Assembly: GCF_000006565.2 (NCBI RefSeq)
Contig: NC_031479.1
Coordinates: 2,480,001-2,544,000, forward strand
Direction: 5' to 3'
DNA: 64,000 nucleotides
DNA from: Toxoplasma gondii ME49
Taxonomy: Eukaryota; Apicomplexa; Conoidasida; Eucoccidiorida; Sarcocystidae
Part shown: positions 1 to 13,549 of the stretch, piece after piece
How the letters are laid out: each line of letters begins with the position of its first letter
How positions within the stretch are numbered: position 1 is the first letter of the stretch
The notes under the pieces: generated by a model
Database searches by the model: none
What the model saw: only the letters and a program-made list of their open reading frames with translations
What the model was told of the DNA's origin: nothing
Program-made: the position numbers and the translations under genes

Positions 1-239
1 GATGAAGAGAACACCGTCAAACGCCTTCTGCGGGGGTCTCAGAGGACAGTACTTCACTCGAAAAGAACTTTCAAGCGCCCTCTCTCTGTCACGACACTAG
101 ACACTGCGTCTGCAGAGCTATATCGTCCCTGCCTCCCGGCTATAAGCATGCCACCGGATAGGCGTACATACACTGGTCAAAGGCGTCAAGACGCCTCCAC
201 CTTCTGCTGCTTCTGCTTTACTTTCTTCTTCGTTCTCAG
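1..239 (+). other. Intron or upstream sequence of the CAP-G gene
   Basis: This stretch has no coding signal in frame with the downstream exon. It ends in a pyrimidine-rich run and CAG at 237-239, a good splice acceptor, so I read it as the 3' part of an intron. The N-terminal HEAT repeats of CAP-G must therefore lie before the window. Confidence 0.5.
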
Positions 240-803
240 CCGGCCTGTATGGTGTGGCGCGCGTTCATGGGCCATTTGACTGACGAGGCTCCTGCGGTTC
301 GCCGCGCTGCTGTTTGCCGCATTCTTCTTCTTCCTCTTCCCTCCCGCTCTTCACCTGAATCGACGCATGCACCCGAGACTCTCGAGTTCGCAGCCGCCGT
401 CTCTCAGCTCCTCACTCGCCGCGCTTCGGATGCTTCGGCAGACGTCCGAGCGGCCGTCTATCGCAGACTCGCTCAGTAGGTCTCAAAAAGATGAATCAAA
501 AAAACGAGAGAACGGTAAATTACATCTCCCTCTACCTCTATATTTCTTTATCTCTCTCTCTATCTGTGTCTATGGATATATCTGTCTGTCTATATCGATC
601 TATCTGTTCGACCATTCTTATGTATGGATGTATGGAGACCCACCAGCACACCTTCGTTTATTACAACTGCTGATGTCTCCATTTCTCCCTGTGGCTACCG
701 AAATACGTACCTCTCTCTCTCGCTGTCTCGATGTATCTCTGTCGAGCATCGAAGCTCCACCGAAACAGAAACAGTCCCCCACAGAATCCTCCCCATATAT
801 GTA

Positions 804-855
<52 letters not shown>

Positions 856-3800
856 TGTATGTATATCTGTCTGTGTGTGTGTCTGTGAGTATGAATCTGT
901 ACTTTTTAGACATGAGCATGGGCTCGTCTCTGTACTGGCGCAGACATGTAGCTCGACATGCTTGTGTCGTGTGGCTTCCGTCTCAGCAACGACGCGTCGT
1001 TGTCCGTGGAACAGAAGAGTTCTCTCATTCTGATCGGTCTGAATGACAAGGCGAAGGGCGTCCGGGAGGCCTGCAGCCGCATGCTCCGGCGCTGGGTGCA
1101 GGGACGTCAGTCTGCGTCGGCGGAACCAGTCGACCGGGCGGGAGAGGCGAGTGACTGCGCGGCTTCTCCGGAAGAGCAGGGAGGCGGAGGAGGACCGGCG
1201 CAGGTCTCCGCGGACCAAGAGCTTGGACAGGCGACCAGTCGAGGAGACGGCGGCTTCCAGCCTGCCGGCGAGGGAGGCGATTTGCAGGCTGTGCATGCGT
1301 GGGCGGGGAGAACGAAGCGCGAGGAAGACGCGCGCGAGGCGAACTTGGAAGGACGCGGCACAGACGAAGAAAGCGAAGCGGCGGCCTTCACAGCCTTCTG
1401 CGACTCTCCGCTGCATCGCCTCGTCGACGAACTCATGAAAAACATGCCTTTCAACGAAGCTGCGATCGAGGTTCTTGTCAAAGACGTCTTCCTTCGGTCG
1501 CCTCAAGATGCCCGCCTCGACCTTCTGCGAAAAATTCAGAAAAAGGGGAAAAACCTATCCAAACTCACTGCTGCCGGACTGCTCATCCTCAGACTGTACA
1601 TGCAGACTCTCGCTTCCCCAGAAGACAGGTAGTCGTGAATGTTGAGATCTCGTTGCACAATCTCTGCCTGGTCTTGCAGATGAAACCCACTTCCCCAGAA
1701 ACCCAACACCGACATACGCATATATATATATATATATGTATACATACATATGCATATATATTTATACATATTTATATAGATATATATAGATATATATATG
1801 TGCGTATCTTTGCATTTGTTCATGTAGTTTTACTTGTAAGCACGTTCACGAAGCATCGCGCTGAAGGAGCTACGAGCTGAGGTTTTCAGCGACAGAACTG
1901 CGGCGACCTTTGACTTCCCTCTCGCGATCTCTCTCGCTTTCGGCTTCCCATGAAACGCGTTTTTCCTTTTCAGAGCGAACTTGGATGTTCCGGACCTTCA
2001 CCAGCTCCTCCTGCAGCTGCTTGCTGCATGCAAACACCGCGAAGAAGAACAGAAGAAAGAAGCAATCGCGCAGGCGAAAAGTCTGGACTGTACAGACACT
2101 GCAGCCTCTACGCAGATCGAGGCGCTGCTGCAAGGCACCGAGGAGGTAAGGATTTCTCCTTGACTTTTTTCAAAAAGTACGGTCTCCTTCATTTTCAATC
2201 TAAATGTTCTTCATGGAACCTGCGTCAATCCTTCTCCATTCAATTCCAGTTTGACTTCCGTCTCGAAAAGTCTCTCCGTGAAGTCTCTGCATTTCTTCAG
2301 TTCGGGCGGCTCCTCCTCCCCCCTGAAAATGCGCTCCATTCGTGTCAATTCGCTCTTCTTCCTGGCTGCCAGCGCGTCTTCTGAAAATTCTTGCTTTCTG
2401 CGTCTTCCCCTGCTGTTTGCTTCCTCAGAACCTGCTGACTCTCAACGTCTGTCTGCGTCAGCTGCTGCTCCTTGCATGTTTCGTGGACATCGCCGAGCAA
2501 CAACAGGCGCGGCTTCTCGACGAAGCATGCGAAAAAATCCTCCTGAAGGTTCCCCTGAGTAAGGCGAAGGAATCCGCTGGCGAAGCGTCCACAGACTGCC
2601 CTCCCTCGACATGCGTCTCTCTCGCAGCCAACTTGTGCATCTCTCTCCGTTCGCTCTCTCCAGGTCTTTTGCATCTGTCTCTCTTCTCGCTGCAGATCTC
2701 TTTTTGTAGCCTCAAGAGTCTTTGTCCGACACACACTCAGGAACAAGTCACGAGCTCCGCATGTACGCTGAGCCGCGCCCAGTGCTTCTTTCGACCTCCA
2801 GCCACAGCTCCTCTCTTCTCTCCCCTCTCTCTGCACAGAGAAATATGTGAAGATTGCTTATCAGATGCTATAAAACGCAAACATAGATAGACATTCAAGT
2901 CCAGTGTACACGTAAGTATAAATGTAAATAAAGTGTAAGCATTTCTCTCCAAATGTAAACAAAATACACGAACATATGTAAATGCGTTCATGTGTACATG
3001 CATAAGAAGAGATGTACAGGCGTCTGCTCTCCGGAGAGTGCGTCTCATGATGCGGACGAGACTCGCGGTGTACGCGGTTCGACTTGTGCGCGTTTGCCGG
3101 TGTGTCTTGAGGTCTAGGCTGAGAGAAAAGCGGTCGCGCTCGACACTGTGTGCTGTTTGCTGGAGGTAGAGGGGAATAGGTTTCCACCATTGGACCCTGT
3201 GTTGTTCGCTCTAAAACAGCTTTAGGCGTTCCGTCAATACCCGAACAACGATCTCCTCTTTCCCTGCGAGACGCGCTGAGAACGCGTCGGTCTCAAGACT
3301 GTGATTTCGATGTACTTTCAATCTTGCTTTTCAGTCGACTGCGCGCGCCTCCTAACCTCCAATATCGACCCTCTGGAGACGCGAGTCACGCCACTCTCTC
3401 CGGCCTTCGGCGGAGATTCTGGATCTATGCAAGCTTCGGCGTTTCTGACGCCGTCCATTGGACATGCTCTCTGGCCCGGTAACCAAATCCCTGTGTTTCC
3501 TGTTCTCGTTCATGCCCTCCCTTTTTCCCTACCTCCTCTTCTTGTTCTCCTTTTCGACCCTGTTCTTATCCTGCCTCTTCCTGCTTACCTCCTTGTTCTT
3601 CTTCTCGTTCTTCGTCTGTATCCTTCTTCCACTTGTTCGTCTTCCTATCCCTCCTCGTGCTGTTCCTCTTGACCTTTCGTTCTTTCGCAGGCTACTGGGT
3701 GCGCTGCTCGGCGCTGGGCGCCTGCGTTCAGCTGCTGCGGCGCCTGCAGCGCGTCCTGCTCGCCGGCGGGGGAGCGGAGGCGAGTCTTCTGGAGGTGGAG

Positions 3801-3956
3801 GCCTCCGCCGGAGACGTGGACGGGAGGGAAGCTCACGGGAGAAACCAACTGGTTCGCATGCAGCAGTACGAAAACGCCTTCTCGGAGAGAATCTGCACCC
3901 TCATCGCCGAGATTCGAGAACCTCTCGATGGCAAGTCCTCTCGTCTTCGTATACAA

Positions 3957-3987
<31 letters not shown>

Positions 3988-5542
3988 TTGTTATATTGAT
4001 ATGTAGTGATATAGATGTATAGTGATATTCACTCACCCGCATGTACTTGTGTATATACATATATATATATATATATATTTATTTATGCAGGTGATAGATG
4101 GATGCGTGTGGAACCACGTTGTCGTTCATTGCTTAGGTGGATATCCTCAGGAATTCTTTCTCCACGCCGACTGTCGCTCGCCATGTCGCTGCGTGCTTAG
4201 CAAGTGTCTGTACATCACGGTTTGTCTCAGCAGCGCTTGGTACGGTTTCTCGATCTCAGAGTCGAGTTCGCCGTGTGTGGAGTACTTTTTGTTTCAGTGT
4301 CTTGCGAGGACGCGAGCGTGGTGACAACCGTCTGGCAAGATACGGAAGAAGTCGATCCGCTGAGTGTACCCGTACGGGCCTACGCGATGCTTCCTCTGCA
4401 GCAGCAGCACTCTGCTCTGCTCGACGAATTGGCGGGGCTCCAGCAGAAGTCCCGAGGCCTCTTCGAAGTCGCAGGTTCCTTCCGAGATTCTTCAGGCCGA
4501 AACAGCGCGGCCAGAGGACCGGGTGGAAAGAAGACGAGAGACGGCGAGGAAGGCGGCGAGCAGATGGCGCAGGCCGTTCAGCAACAAATCACTCGGACGC
4601 AGAAACAGTTCCAGAGGACTGCTGAACTCGCCCTGGTGCTCAACAACGAACTGCATGCAGTAAGAGACCAGATGGCTTGTCCGGAGGGAAACGGGAGGAC
4701 GAGGAGTGGAGATGTGCGACGCGGAAGAGCCTCTTGCATCTGTGGTGAACTCAAGAGGCGTTCTGAGAATCCCCGCGCTGTGGGGACGAGCTCTCGCTTG
4801 CGGCAGGAACCTGTTACAGAGATAACGCCCCGCTGTCGTTCTGCCGTAGCGTTTCTCCCTCTCCTCGTCGGGGGATCTCGTTGTTTTGTCTTCTCTCGTG
4901 TTCGTCCTCTTCTTCCCTCCGGTGTTCTCTTTCTTTCTCGCGTTCTCGTTCACGAGCTGTTTCAGCGCCGGTTTTGTTGCGTGGCGAATCCTCTTTGTTC
5001 TCGCTGTTTCGCAGCGTTGGTTTCGTGTGTCTTGCATTCTGGACGCGTTCTTCGCTCGCTCGTCAAGCAACGGGAGCGTCGACCCTGCGCTCTCGGACAT
5101 CCCGTCGTCGATTCTTCTGCCTGCCCTCGAGTTCTATTGCAATGAGGCCGACGCCTTCGCCTTCTGCGTCTCCTCCTGCTGCTGCAAGGCATGCTGCGCA
5201 GCCTCTGCCGCGCCTGCCTCTCTCAGCGGAGACACGCAGTCCGGAGAAGCAGACCGTAGACGCCCAGCCGGAGACGAGGAGAATCCTGAAGAAAAGAGCA
5301 TGCAGTGCTGGCGAGACAGAGACCAAAGACTGCAGGAAGTCGCGCTCGGAATCCGCAGCAGGGCGCCGCTCCACAGCGACCTCTGCGAAGTGGTGAGCTC
5401 GAAGAAAAGACGTGGAAACGACCTGCCTTCTTTTGAGAATCGAAGAAACAGACTCATACTGGACAACTCGGCTGTCTGTCCACCACAAACCCAAAAAAAC
5501 GTGGAACTCGCCAAAACGGAAGAAAAACACATTCTGGGCATC

Positions 5543-5574
<32 letters not shown>

Positions 5575-5677
5575 GCATTTTGTGTGTGCTTCGGCATATA
5601 AATAGACATATATATACATATATATACATATATATAAATATATACATAATATATATATATATATATATATATACATA

Positions 5678-5708
<31 letters not shown>

Positions 5709-8700
5709 TATGTATTTTTATATATACGTGCCTACATGTGTATGAATGGTGATATAGGTGTGTGCGAGGAGTTGAAAAGGTAGGAGGTGGAGCGTCACGA
5801 GTTGACTTGTGGACAGAGCGTCGCGCAGATACCACAGCTTTTCTTCGCTTTTTTTCCTTTCACCCTTGTGTACGGGGAGCGCGTGACGTTGCTCTCGAGT
5901 CTTGACAGGCAGTTGTTGTCGCTTGCATCGCCAAAACGTTTCACTTGTTCTGGCCTGCAGCTGGTGACCAAGTCTCTCGGGTGCTTCTGCTTGCTGAGCA
6001 CAAGACAGCAAGAAGTAGCGAAGCAGCTGAAGGCCTATCACGTATCGCTGTTGGCCTCGCTCGGCGAACTCCAGTCGACTTCGCTGTATCTCCAGCAGAG
6101 GCTAAGTCACCAGCAAACGCTTGTGGTGGCTGCGCGCGAGGCAGACGAGTGCATGGCAAGGCGCGAGCGTCGTTTCTTGCTGCTGCTGCGAGAGGACGAG
6201 GAGGCGCAGCGAGGAGAGGACGCAGCGCGAGAGAGGCAAGCGGTGAAGCCGGCGAAGCAACGGGGGAAGAGCCGCGAAGAGCGCGAGCGGGAACTGGCAG
6301 ACGCCCGGCAGGCGGTCGACGAGGCGAGCCGGACAAGCGAGCAAGTGGCTGACGAGTGTCGGAAAGTCGCCGCGCAAATTCAAGAGGTGAGGAGCCCCAT
6401 CGGTGCATGCATGTCACACGTTTCGCGGAGACAAAGGCGATATGGAAAGATGAGAAACCTGCCTCGACGGATGGCTCTTTCAATCCTTGTGGCCAGGCGA
6501 CTTGACCCGCATGTCTTGTGCGCGGTTCTTCTCTTGCCGTTTCGGTGCCCTATGCGGTGTGGGAACCACCCCGAGGTCCTTGGTGCTCGGCCTTCCGCAT
6601 CCCTTTGACAGATCGGAAATTCGTGTGAATGTTCACTCGGCATCGTTTTCTCCTTTTGGTCTTGCCAGTTCTTCTCTCCCCGTCTCGGCATCGTCGCGAC
6701 TCTGTTTCCAGGAATCAGTTTTCGTGACTCTCCTCGGCCTCTGGTTCTCTCCTCAGGCTGAGAGCGCCTTCACCTCTCACATGTTGCGCTGCGAGCTGTA
6801 CGTCTGCTTCCTGGGAGACCTGCTTCTCTCGCACCCAGTTCTGCTTCAGAGCGAGGCGAGCAAGCAGGCTGTCCTTCTGCCTGCTGCGGAGGAGACCAGC
6901 GCGACTTGTTCACTCCTGGATCTCCTGTGGCACATCGCGACGGGTGAGGAGGCGTCGACGAAGCAGCTGCAGAGCATGGCGCTCGCGGTCTTGCTGAAAC
7001 TCCTCGTTCTTCCCCTGGCGGAGGACAGCGAGGAGAGGGAGCAGGCCGCAGGCAGCCCGAAGCCGGAGGAAACGAAGGAACCTCGACAGGGAACAGATGC
7101 GACGCTGACGCAGCTCCAGCGCGTCGTCGCCGACCGACTGCGCGTCCTCTTGGAGGTGGTGTATCTACAGCCGACGCTGGAGAGTGGCTCCCGAGAAGTG
7201 ATGAATTACGTAAGGACGAAGAGCTGCTGCGTTGCCAGCAGGACTCCGCAACAGACGCGACTGCGTTTCTCCGGACTCCCTGCCTCGCGGGGTGTCGCGA
7301 GCTCGTTCGATTGCCCTGTCTCGGCTCTCACTTGCACCACACCTTGCTTGGCCTACAGAGAAAAGTTGAAGTCAGCGAAAAGCCTGAGACCGCTCAGAAG
7401 ACGACGGGTGACGTCTGTGACGGCTCTTTGATTTGCTTTCTGCGGCTGCTTGTCACTTCCCAGCAAGGTCCGGTTCTTCGTTTCTCGTGCAGTTTACCTC
7501 TCCGCTCTTCCTGCAACGCCAGCGAAGAAGAAAGTCGAGCGCTCGTTCAACACAGACTGTTCCTTCTCCTTTTTGTTTCTTGTTCTCCTCGCTTCTCCTC
7601 CTGTGTTTGACGTCGCTTTGTCGTCGCTTCAAGCACGTTTCCTTGATTTTCCTGCGGTTTCGCTTCGCCTGCGTCAGGTGCATTCGGCGTCGGTCTGGGG
7701 GTACTCCGCGGACACTAAGTTCCTCTGCTTTACGATTCTCCAGTGTTTCGCCTCGCCGTTGCTTCCCCCGGGCGCTGCTCGCACTGCCTTCGGAGCCTTT
7801 TTCGGCGCGTGCCGCCACCTCGCGACTCACGGCCTTCGGGGGGTTCTGTCTCTCCACTTCACACTCCACCAAGAGAACGAGAAACGCGACAAGTCTCTCT
7901 CTTCTTCTTCTTCCTCTTCTTCATCGTCTCCATTCGCTGCGTTGGCTGTTGCTGACGACGAAGCGTTGGAAGCATTTGTCGAGGACCAGGTGAAGAGCTG
8001 CGCGGCTGTCGGGTGGCCGGAGACTCACGCCTTGCCGCCGCTGCTGAAGATGACGAGAGACTTGAAGAAACTGCTTCTCTTTGCGTTTCGCGGCGTTCGC
8101 AGCATGTGTGTGGCTTTCGCTCTCGCCAGCTTGTCGCGGGCAGAGAAGGCGCGCAGAGCCGGGGGCGAGAAGAAAGCAGCCGCCGAGCTGCGTCTCGAGG
8201 GCAACGAAAACGCGTTTGCGAACGCGAAGGCGCCGGAGGGGTCCCGAGGCGACGAACGCGACGAAGGAAGTCCTTCAGAAGAGAAGGAAACGAGAGGCGA
8301 GAGAGAAGAGAGAGAAGAGAAGAACGCAGCGAAGGAGTACGTGACGAGATACCTGGAACTCTTAATTGTTTTCCTCCTCGTCGCGGACGAGTACGTTCGT
8401 CCTCTTCTTCTTCTTCAGTCGAACTTGAGATTCTTCGACCTTGTCGCCTTGGCTGTTTCTGGATGGGTTGTCGGCTCCGAGACAGCAGAACGTCCCCAGG
8501 GAGACAGACAGCCGGAAGAGAAGGAAAAAGGAGAAAAGAACGCCCTCCGATCTCTCGTCGACATCCACGTCGCCTGCGACGCCCAAGGGTGCCTCACGCT
8601 ACTCCTCGTCGTCCACCATTTGCTGCGTAAGATTCCGCGGCCAGCGCAACTCTCGAGTGGAACGGTGTCTGTCGAGGTGTCTCCGTTCTTCCCCTGTCTC

Positions 8701-9402
8701 CTTTCGAAATTCTTGTCGCGTAAAGGAAAGCTCCCGCGTAGACAACGCGTTTCGTTTCGCGTCTTCGTGTATGCGGTCGAGAGAGAGAGACGGAGACGCC
8801 TTGACTGCTTCACAAACGGTCGACTGGACCGAGAAGAGCGAGAACGCAACACAACAACGCAGCGAAAGCACCAAGGACTGAAACTCGATGGAGACCTACG
8901 TTAACATTCTCGACGCATATTCCCTCAAGAAAGCGGCATCACCTGAAGACGAATCTCAAACTCTGAAACTCCGTCTTTCTCTGGATAACCGTGTGAACAA
9001 CGATGTATACGTATTCATGCGCGCATTTCACATGCATATAGAGTATGCGCATGCACTGGTGTTCTTTTCCTCGGTGACTTTTGATCCGCTATATGGAGGT
9101 GACTCACGGTCAGTGCCCGAGTATTCAAAGGCCTTTCGTCGTGTCACCTTTCTGTCCTCTTTGTCGGCATTTTCTGTCGCCTGTACGTACACAAGGGTCG
9201 CTCTTGCCTGCTCCGTTTTCTCGACCTACCCCTGTGTCCACATCTGCGCAGTGCAGGCCTGTAGTGCCCCAATCTTGGTCTCTGTCGCAGTTTTTTGACA
9301 TCCGCTCAGCTCAGCAGTCTCGATGGTGGCTTTTGCATCTCGATTTTCGATATAGCTATATACATATATATACATATACATATATATATACATATATATA
9401 TG

Positions 9403-9437
<35 letters not shown>

Positions 9438-10788
9438 GTATATATATATGTATATGTATATATATGTATATATATATATATGTATATATATGTATATATA
9501 TGTATGTATATATATATATATATATGCATATGTGTATATGTATGGATATACATGGATAAAAGAAGAAGTGCATGACTTTCTGTCTGTGCGTTTCGCCTTT
9601 TCGTGTGTTTCTTTCGTTCAGGCGCCCTCGTTGAGACTGTCCGGGCATCGGCCCCGGTGTGTGGCCAGCCGAGCGCGGTGGCTGCCCGTCGATTGGCTGT
9701 GAAGGTGCTTTCTGAGGCACTGAAGAAGTTGAAGTCGACTTTGGTTTCTGTCGTGTCTCGGCATGGAGACGGCGAACTCTCTGCGTTTCTCAGAGACCCT
9801 CAGGAGGAAGAATACCCCGACGCAGAAGCGCAGAAAGACGCAAGAGACATCCAGAAAACTGTCGACTACCTTCTCCAGAGGAAGAGCTGCGCTGAGCTTG
9901 CGCAGCGAATGAGGGAGAGTCACCGCTACACCGTGCAGGAGCAAATCGCGGCGGAGAATGCGGTGGTGAGATCCGTTGAGATCCCAGTGTGTCTGCTTTT
10001 CGCTAGAGAAACGTCGGCGCAAGGATCGTGATGAGGCTCTGTCGTGAGGTTCTCGTTCTTCGTGACTTGAAGCACCCGACTGGGGGCTGTTTCCAGGACC
10101 TGGAATTGTGCCAGATTCACTGTTCCTCGACTTTGCGCCTTTGTTCTATCTCGCTTCCGTCTTGTTTCTCGTTTTCTTTGTTCTCCTGCTTCTCCCTGTC
10201 TCTGTCCTGTCTCACTTTGCTCTCTCTTCGTTTTTTTCTTCTCTTTTCCCGATCATGTCTCCCTCTTTCGCTTCCAGCTGTCGGTCCTGAGTCTCTCTTT
10301 CTCCCCGATGTTCTGTCCTCTTCGTCTCTCCGTTCCTCTCCTTCTATCGCCTCCTCCTTTCGCTGCTGCAACTGCGTTCTGCTCCTGCGCAGTTCGCCTC
10401 GCCGTTTCTGACCTTCCCGTTCGCGTCCGTGGACGCCCAGCAGACGGCGCTGAACTTCCAGGAGGCGTTGCAGCAGCGACAGGACCGGGTGGAAGAGCGC
10501 GCGAGGCGGCTGGCGGAAGGAGACGCATGCGAGAGCTCTGAAGAAGACATCGACTGCCCTCCACTGCGAAGAAGGACGGCGCCTCGCAAGTGCAAGCAAG
10601 AGCCTCTGAGGTCGCAAGGCTCCATGCGTCCTGGAGAACGGATGCACGAGGACAGCGAGTTTGAGTCTTGCGAGTCGAGTGAGGAAGAAGGCGACGAGGA
10701 CCACGAGGCCAGCAATTCGGACGACGACGCCGGAAGGGGGCAAACGGCCTCCAGAGTCCGCTCCAAAGATCTCGCAAAGTCGCAGTGA
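240..10788 (+). CDS. CAPG: Condensin complex subunit 3 (CAP-G), 5'-partial, 13 exons
   Basis: Non-SMC HEAT-repeat subunit of condensin, which compacts mitotic chromosomes in the nucleus. Exons: 240-475, 987-1628, 1974-2145, 2429-2558, 3335-3478, 3691-3930, 4298-4659, 5015-5392, 5961-6386, 6757-7209, 7678-8626, 9622-9965, 10393-10788 (TGA). All junction phases agree and the sum is 4872 nt, giving 1623 residues in the window. The family signature is in exon 2: [19 protein letters not shown] followed by [12 protein letters not shown], the Cnd3 block, then [23 protein letters not shown]-like helices recur in exons 4, 6, 8, 10 and 11. Exon 9 (about residues 769-910) is charged and coiled-coil-like, and the last exon is an acidic tail rich in E, D and S. 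Exon 6 ends in a GC donor. The protein is longer than animal CAP-G (about 1000 residues) because of low-complexity inserts. The N-terminus is missing. The family call is firm; exons 4-7 are the least certain. Confidence 0.85.
795..866. repeat. TATATG/TA microsatellite in a CAP-G intron
   Basis: Alternating TA with interspersed TG steps, followed by a short TG run at about 871-882. It lies inside the intron 476-986. Confidence 0.95.
1719..1800. repeat. TA/TATG/TAGA microsatellite in a CAP-G intron
   Basis: Imperfect TA-rich tract inside the intron 1629-1973. It gives only tyrosine/isoleucine-repeat pseudo-ORFs. Confidence 0.95.
3931..4297 (+). other. GC-AG intron in CAP-G
   Basis: The donor reads GATG|GCAAGT, a near-perfect GC donor, and the acceptor is TTTCAG at 4292-4297. 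The phase (one base before, two after) fits both flanking exons. The nearest GT donor (3935) gives the wrong phase. The intron contains TA microsatellites at 3957-3989 and 4055-4078. Confidence 0.55.
5547..5710. repeat. Long TA/TACATA microsatellite in a CAP-G intron
   Basis: Several pure TA runs separated by CATA interruptions, inside the intron 5393-5960. Confidence 0.95.
9353..9546. repeat. TATATG microsatellite in a CAP-G intron
   Basis: Nearly 200 bases of TA with regular G or C substitutions, ending about 75 bases before the acceptor at 9621 (intron 8627-9621). Confidence 0.95.
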
Positions 10789-11126
10789 GGACCATGAGAG
10801 AAAAACGCACCTTGTGAAACCTCGTGCACGACGCCTTCCTCTGCTCAGACGAGCAGCTCGAGGAGGTCGCTCCCACTGTAGATGAAACGGAGAATCAACG
10901 CGGTGGCTTCTCACATCCAGGCGCCATGCACAGATGCTTCTCTGGTGTTTTACGTTGCGCCTACTCACACACAAAAAATGCAGACTCGCTGATGTCAGAT
11001 CCTCGTCGATCTGCTGACAAGACGGCGTATTCACTTCCGCGTTGTTCAGTGCACCTTCAGTGCATCGACCAAAACATACAGACGATCATACATGGTTCTG
11101 CGCTATACACCTCTTTAATTGCGCAC

Positions 11127-11167
<41 letters not shown>

Positions 11168-11270
11168 CCTGTTTACGGATCTAGAAGATGTATAGGCATG
11201 CGCATACATATACATATATATACACATATAAATATACATATATATACATATACATATATATATATATATG
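11127..11270. repeat. TA/TATAC microsatellites
   Basis: Two TA-rich blocks, about 11127-11163 and 11200-11270, separated by a short unique sequence. They lie just downstream of the CAP-G stop. Confidence 0.9.
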
Positions 11271-11766
11271 TCTACGTGGATGTATGTATCTTTTGTGTAT
11301 AGATGCAGTGTATACGCGTGTGTGTCGCTCTCTCTGCATCTGTGTATGCGTTTACCTTCGTGAGTGCGAGGCAGCAGAGAGGTACACGAGAGAAGGTCGC
11401 GTCTCCTTGTTTTCGCCTGCAGAGCCGAAGGCGAAGAACAGCGACTTGTTGCTCGGCCCGTGAAGCCGGAGAGGCTGTAAGGCGACCAGCGCTGCTTTGA
11501 AGACTCTGGGGAATCTGGGAAGTCATGATTTTTGACCTACACTTCTCTGCTCATTCCTGCCGATTTCGAGCTGTGTCTCCCAGGACTGATGCATGCGCTT
11601 CTCACACACCTCTCTTCGCGCTCTCCACTCTAGCAACTGTCTTTTCTTTCTGTCTGCATCGACTGAGTCTTTCATCTACTCCTGTTAAAGTGATTCTTGA
11701 GGTTTACGAAGGCTTAAAGACACTCAAGGATATTCATGAAACTGACTCGGCATATGTCACCTATCT

Positions 11767-11886
11767 TTATATATGCATATATATATGCATATATATATAT
11801 ATATATGTCGAACTTGCTTTATTCCTTTTTACATCTATTAGTCTCTCTCTCTCTCTAGATATATATATATATATATATATATCAAT
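11767..11886. repeat. TA/TGCATA microsatellite with a CT run
   Basis: TA blocks at 11767-11806 and 11859-11886 with a short CT run at about 11840-11857 between them. Confidence 0.9.
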
Positions 11887-13046
11887 ATGTGTGTGTGACC
11901 GCATGTCGAAGGGAAACGCCTGGTGCACAGGTTCATGCAGAAAAAACTGTAGCTATTGGCTTGAGGTGTGCTTTGTGGTTTTCTGTTACTTTTCCCCCGA
12001 GTGCCCCCTCACTTTGTCTGCTTTCGCTCCTTTTCGGTTCTGTTCTTTCTGTGTTGCGCAGACCTGGAAGTTTGCCTGGAGCGTCTCGCGCGAGATGAGC
12101 AGGTGCATGAAGAAACAGGAAATCCCCAGGGTCGCTCACCCCACAGCTGTCCTCTTGCTCCCTGACTTTTGGCGTTTCCCCTGTACACCCGCACTGTCCG
12201 TCCCCGTCTTCGTTCTTTCTGGTTTCCGTCTCAGTATTTGACCTGTGTGATTTCACCTGATCCAAGTGCTCCTGTGTTCCATCGCAGGAACTCTTCCGTT
12301 TCGCCGCTCTGCCGATCTGTGAGAGCTTGGCTCTCTGTGCTCCATACTTTTCACCTGCCGCGCGGAATCCTTCTCTCGCGTCGTGACAGTGCATGCAGCA
12401 AACGCATTTCTGGAAGAAATGGACGACTTGTGGCTCGAATGTTTCACTTTTCTCCCCTGTGTTTTCCTTGTCTTCGCGGCTTTCTTCGCAGATGGCGAAC
12501 GCTTTCGCGGTGCCCTCTAAGACAATCGCCAGATGTCTTGTCGAGGAAAAACGCAAAGGTCGAAGAGATTCAAACGACAGAAAGAAGACGCGACGCCATG
12601 ACAAGACGAACACCCTTTAGAGGAAACGGAACCGAGTCGAACATCGAGAAAAAAACAAGAGCGGCGTCTGCGGTGCTCGGCTCACAGCAACCGCGGAGAC
12701 GCTCCTAAAGAGATTTCTTGTCGCTGGGCATGCCGACATCCCTGCTCTGCATTTGATGAGCATGTGCTTGCTGTCTGCATTCCAATGCACAAAGAGTTGT
12801 TGAGGTGGATGGCCCGCCCAAAGGCAGCTGCATGCGTTCTCTTCGGCAGCGCGTGCATGCAGACGTACACATGAGTTTGTGTGTTTTGTATTTTTAAAAT
12901 GCATGTGTGTGTCTTTGCTCACGATTCTCAGGAAAAACATGTTTTCGACCGTCAAAACCTTCCTGTGCTTGTACAAAAGGGAATCGATCTCATCTCTCGT
13001 GTGTCAAAAGACATTTCACGTACACCCGTGGATCCATATCTGCATA

Positions 13047-13047
13047 C

Positions 13048-13085
<38 letters not shown>

Positions 13086-13120
13086 GTATATAGATATATA
13101 TATCTTTATATAGATATTTG
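13047..13120. repeat. TA/TAGA microsatellite
   Basis: Pure TA run followed by imperfect TATAGA units. No gene overlaps it. Confidence 0.9.
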
Positions 13121-13549
13121 CCTATGTATAGATATTGATGTACATACACACACATGCTTGATTGCCTATACAGTTGCACAAAAATGTGTATGAATTCTTC
13201 TAGGGACGCATGCGTATGTGCAGAAAGAACATAACGGAGGGAGACAGAAACAGAAGCAAGAGACACTGGCTTCCAGCCTTTTCGCGCTCCCACACAAACC
13301 TTGACTTTCAACCTGCTCCAAGTGTCACCTGTCACTGAAGACGACCAAGTCCATGTTTACATATATATATATATATATATATGTAGGTGCAGCTGTGCTG
13401 TTTCGGTGGGAGAACTTTGGCTGTGCGTCGATGGAGGCATTCGAAGAAAATCTTTAGTGTGCCCTTCAGCAGAGATTCGGACAGGATTACTGTGCACTGA
13501 AGGTGGCGAGTAGGTGGACTGGCCGTCGCTACGTTTTCTCCTCGAATTC

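Noticed and set aside
11690..12165. Short peptides such as VILEVYEGLKTLKDIHE and ADLEVCLERLARDEQ as extra exons
   Set aside because: They lie after the in-phase CAP-G stop, no consistent splice chain links them, and no family match was recognised.
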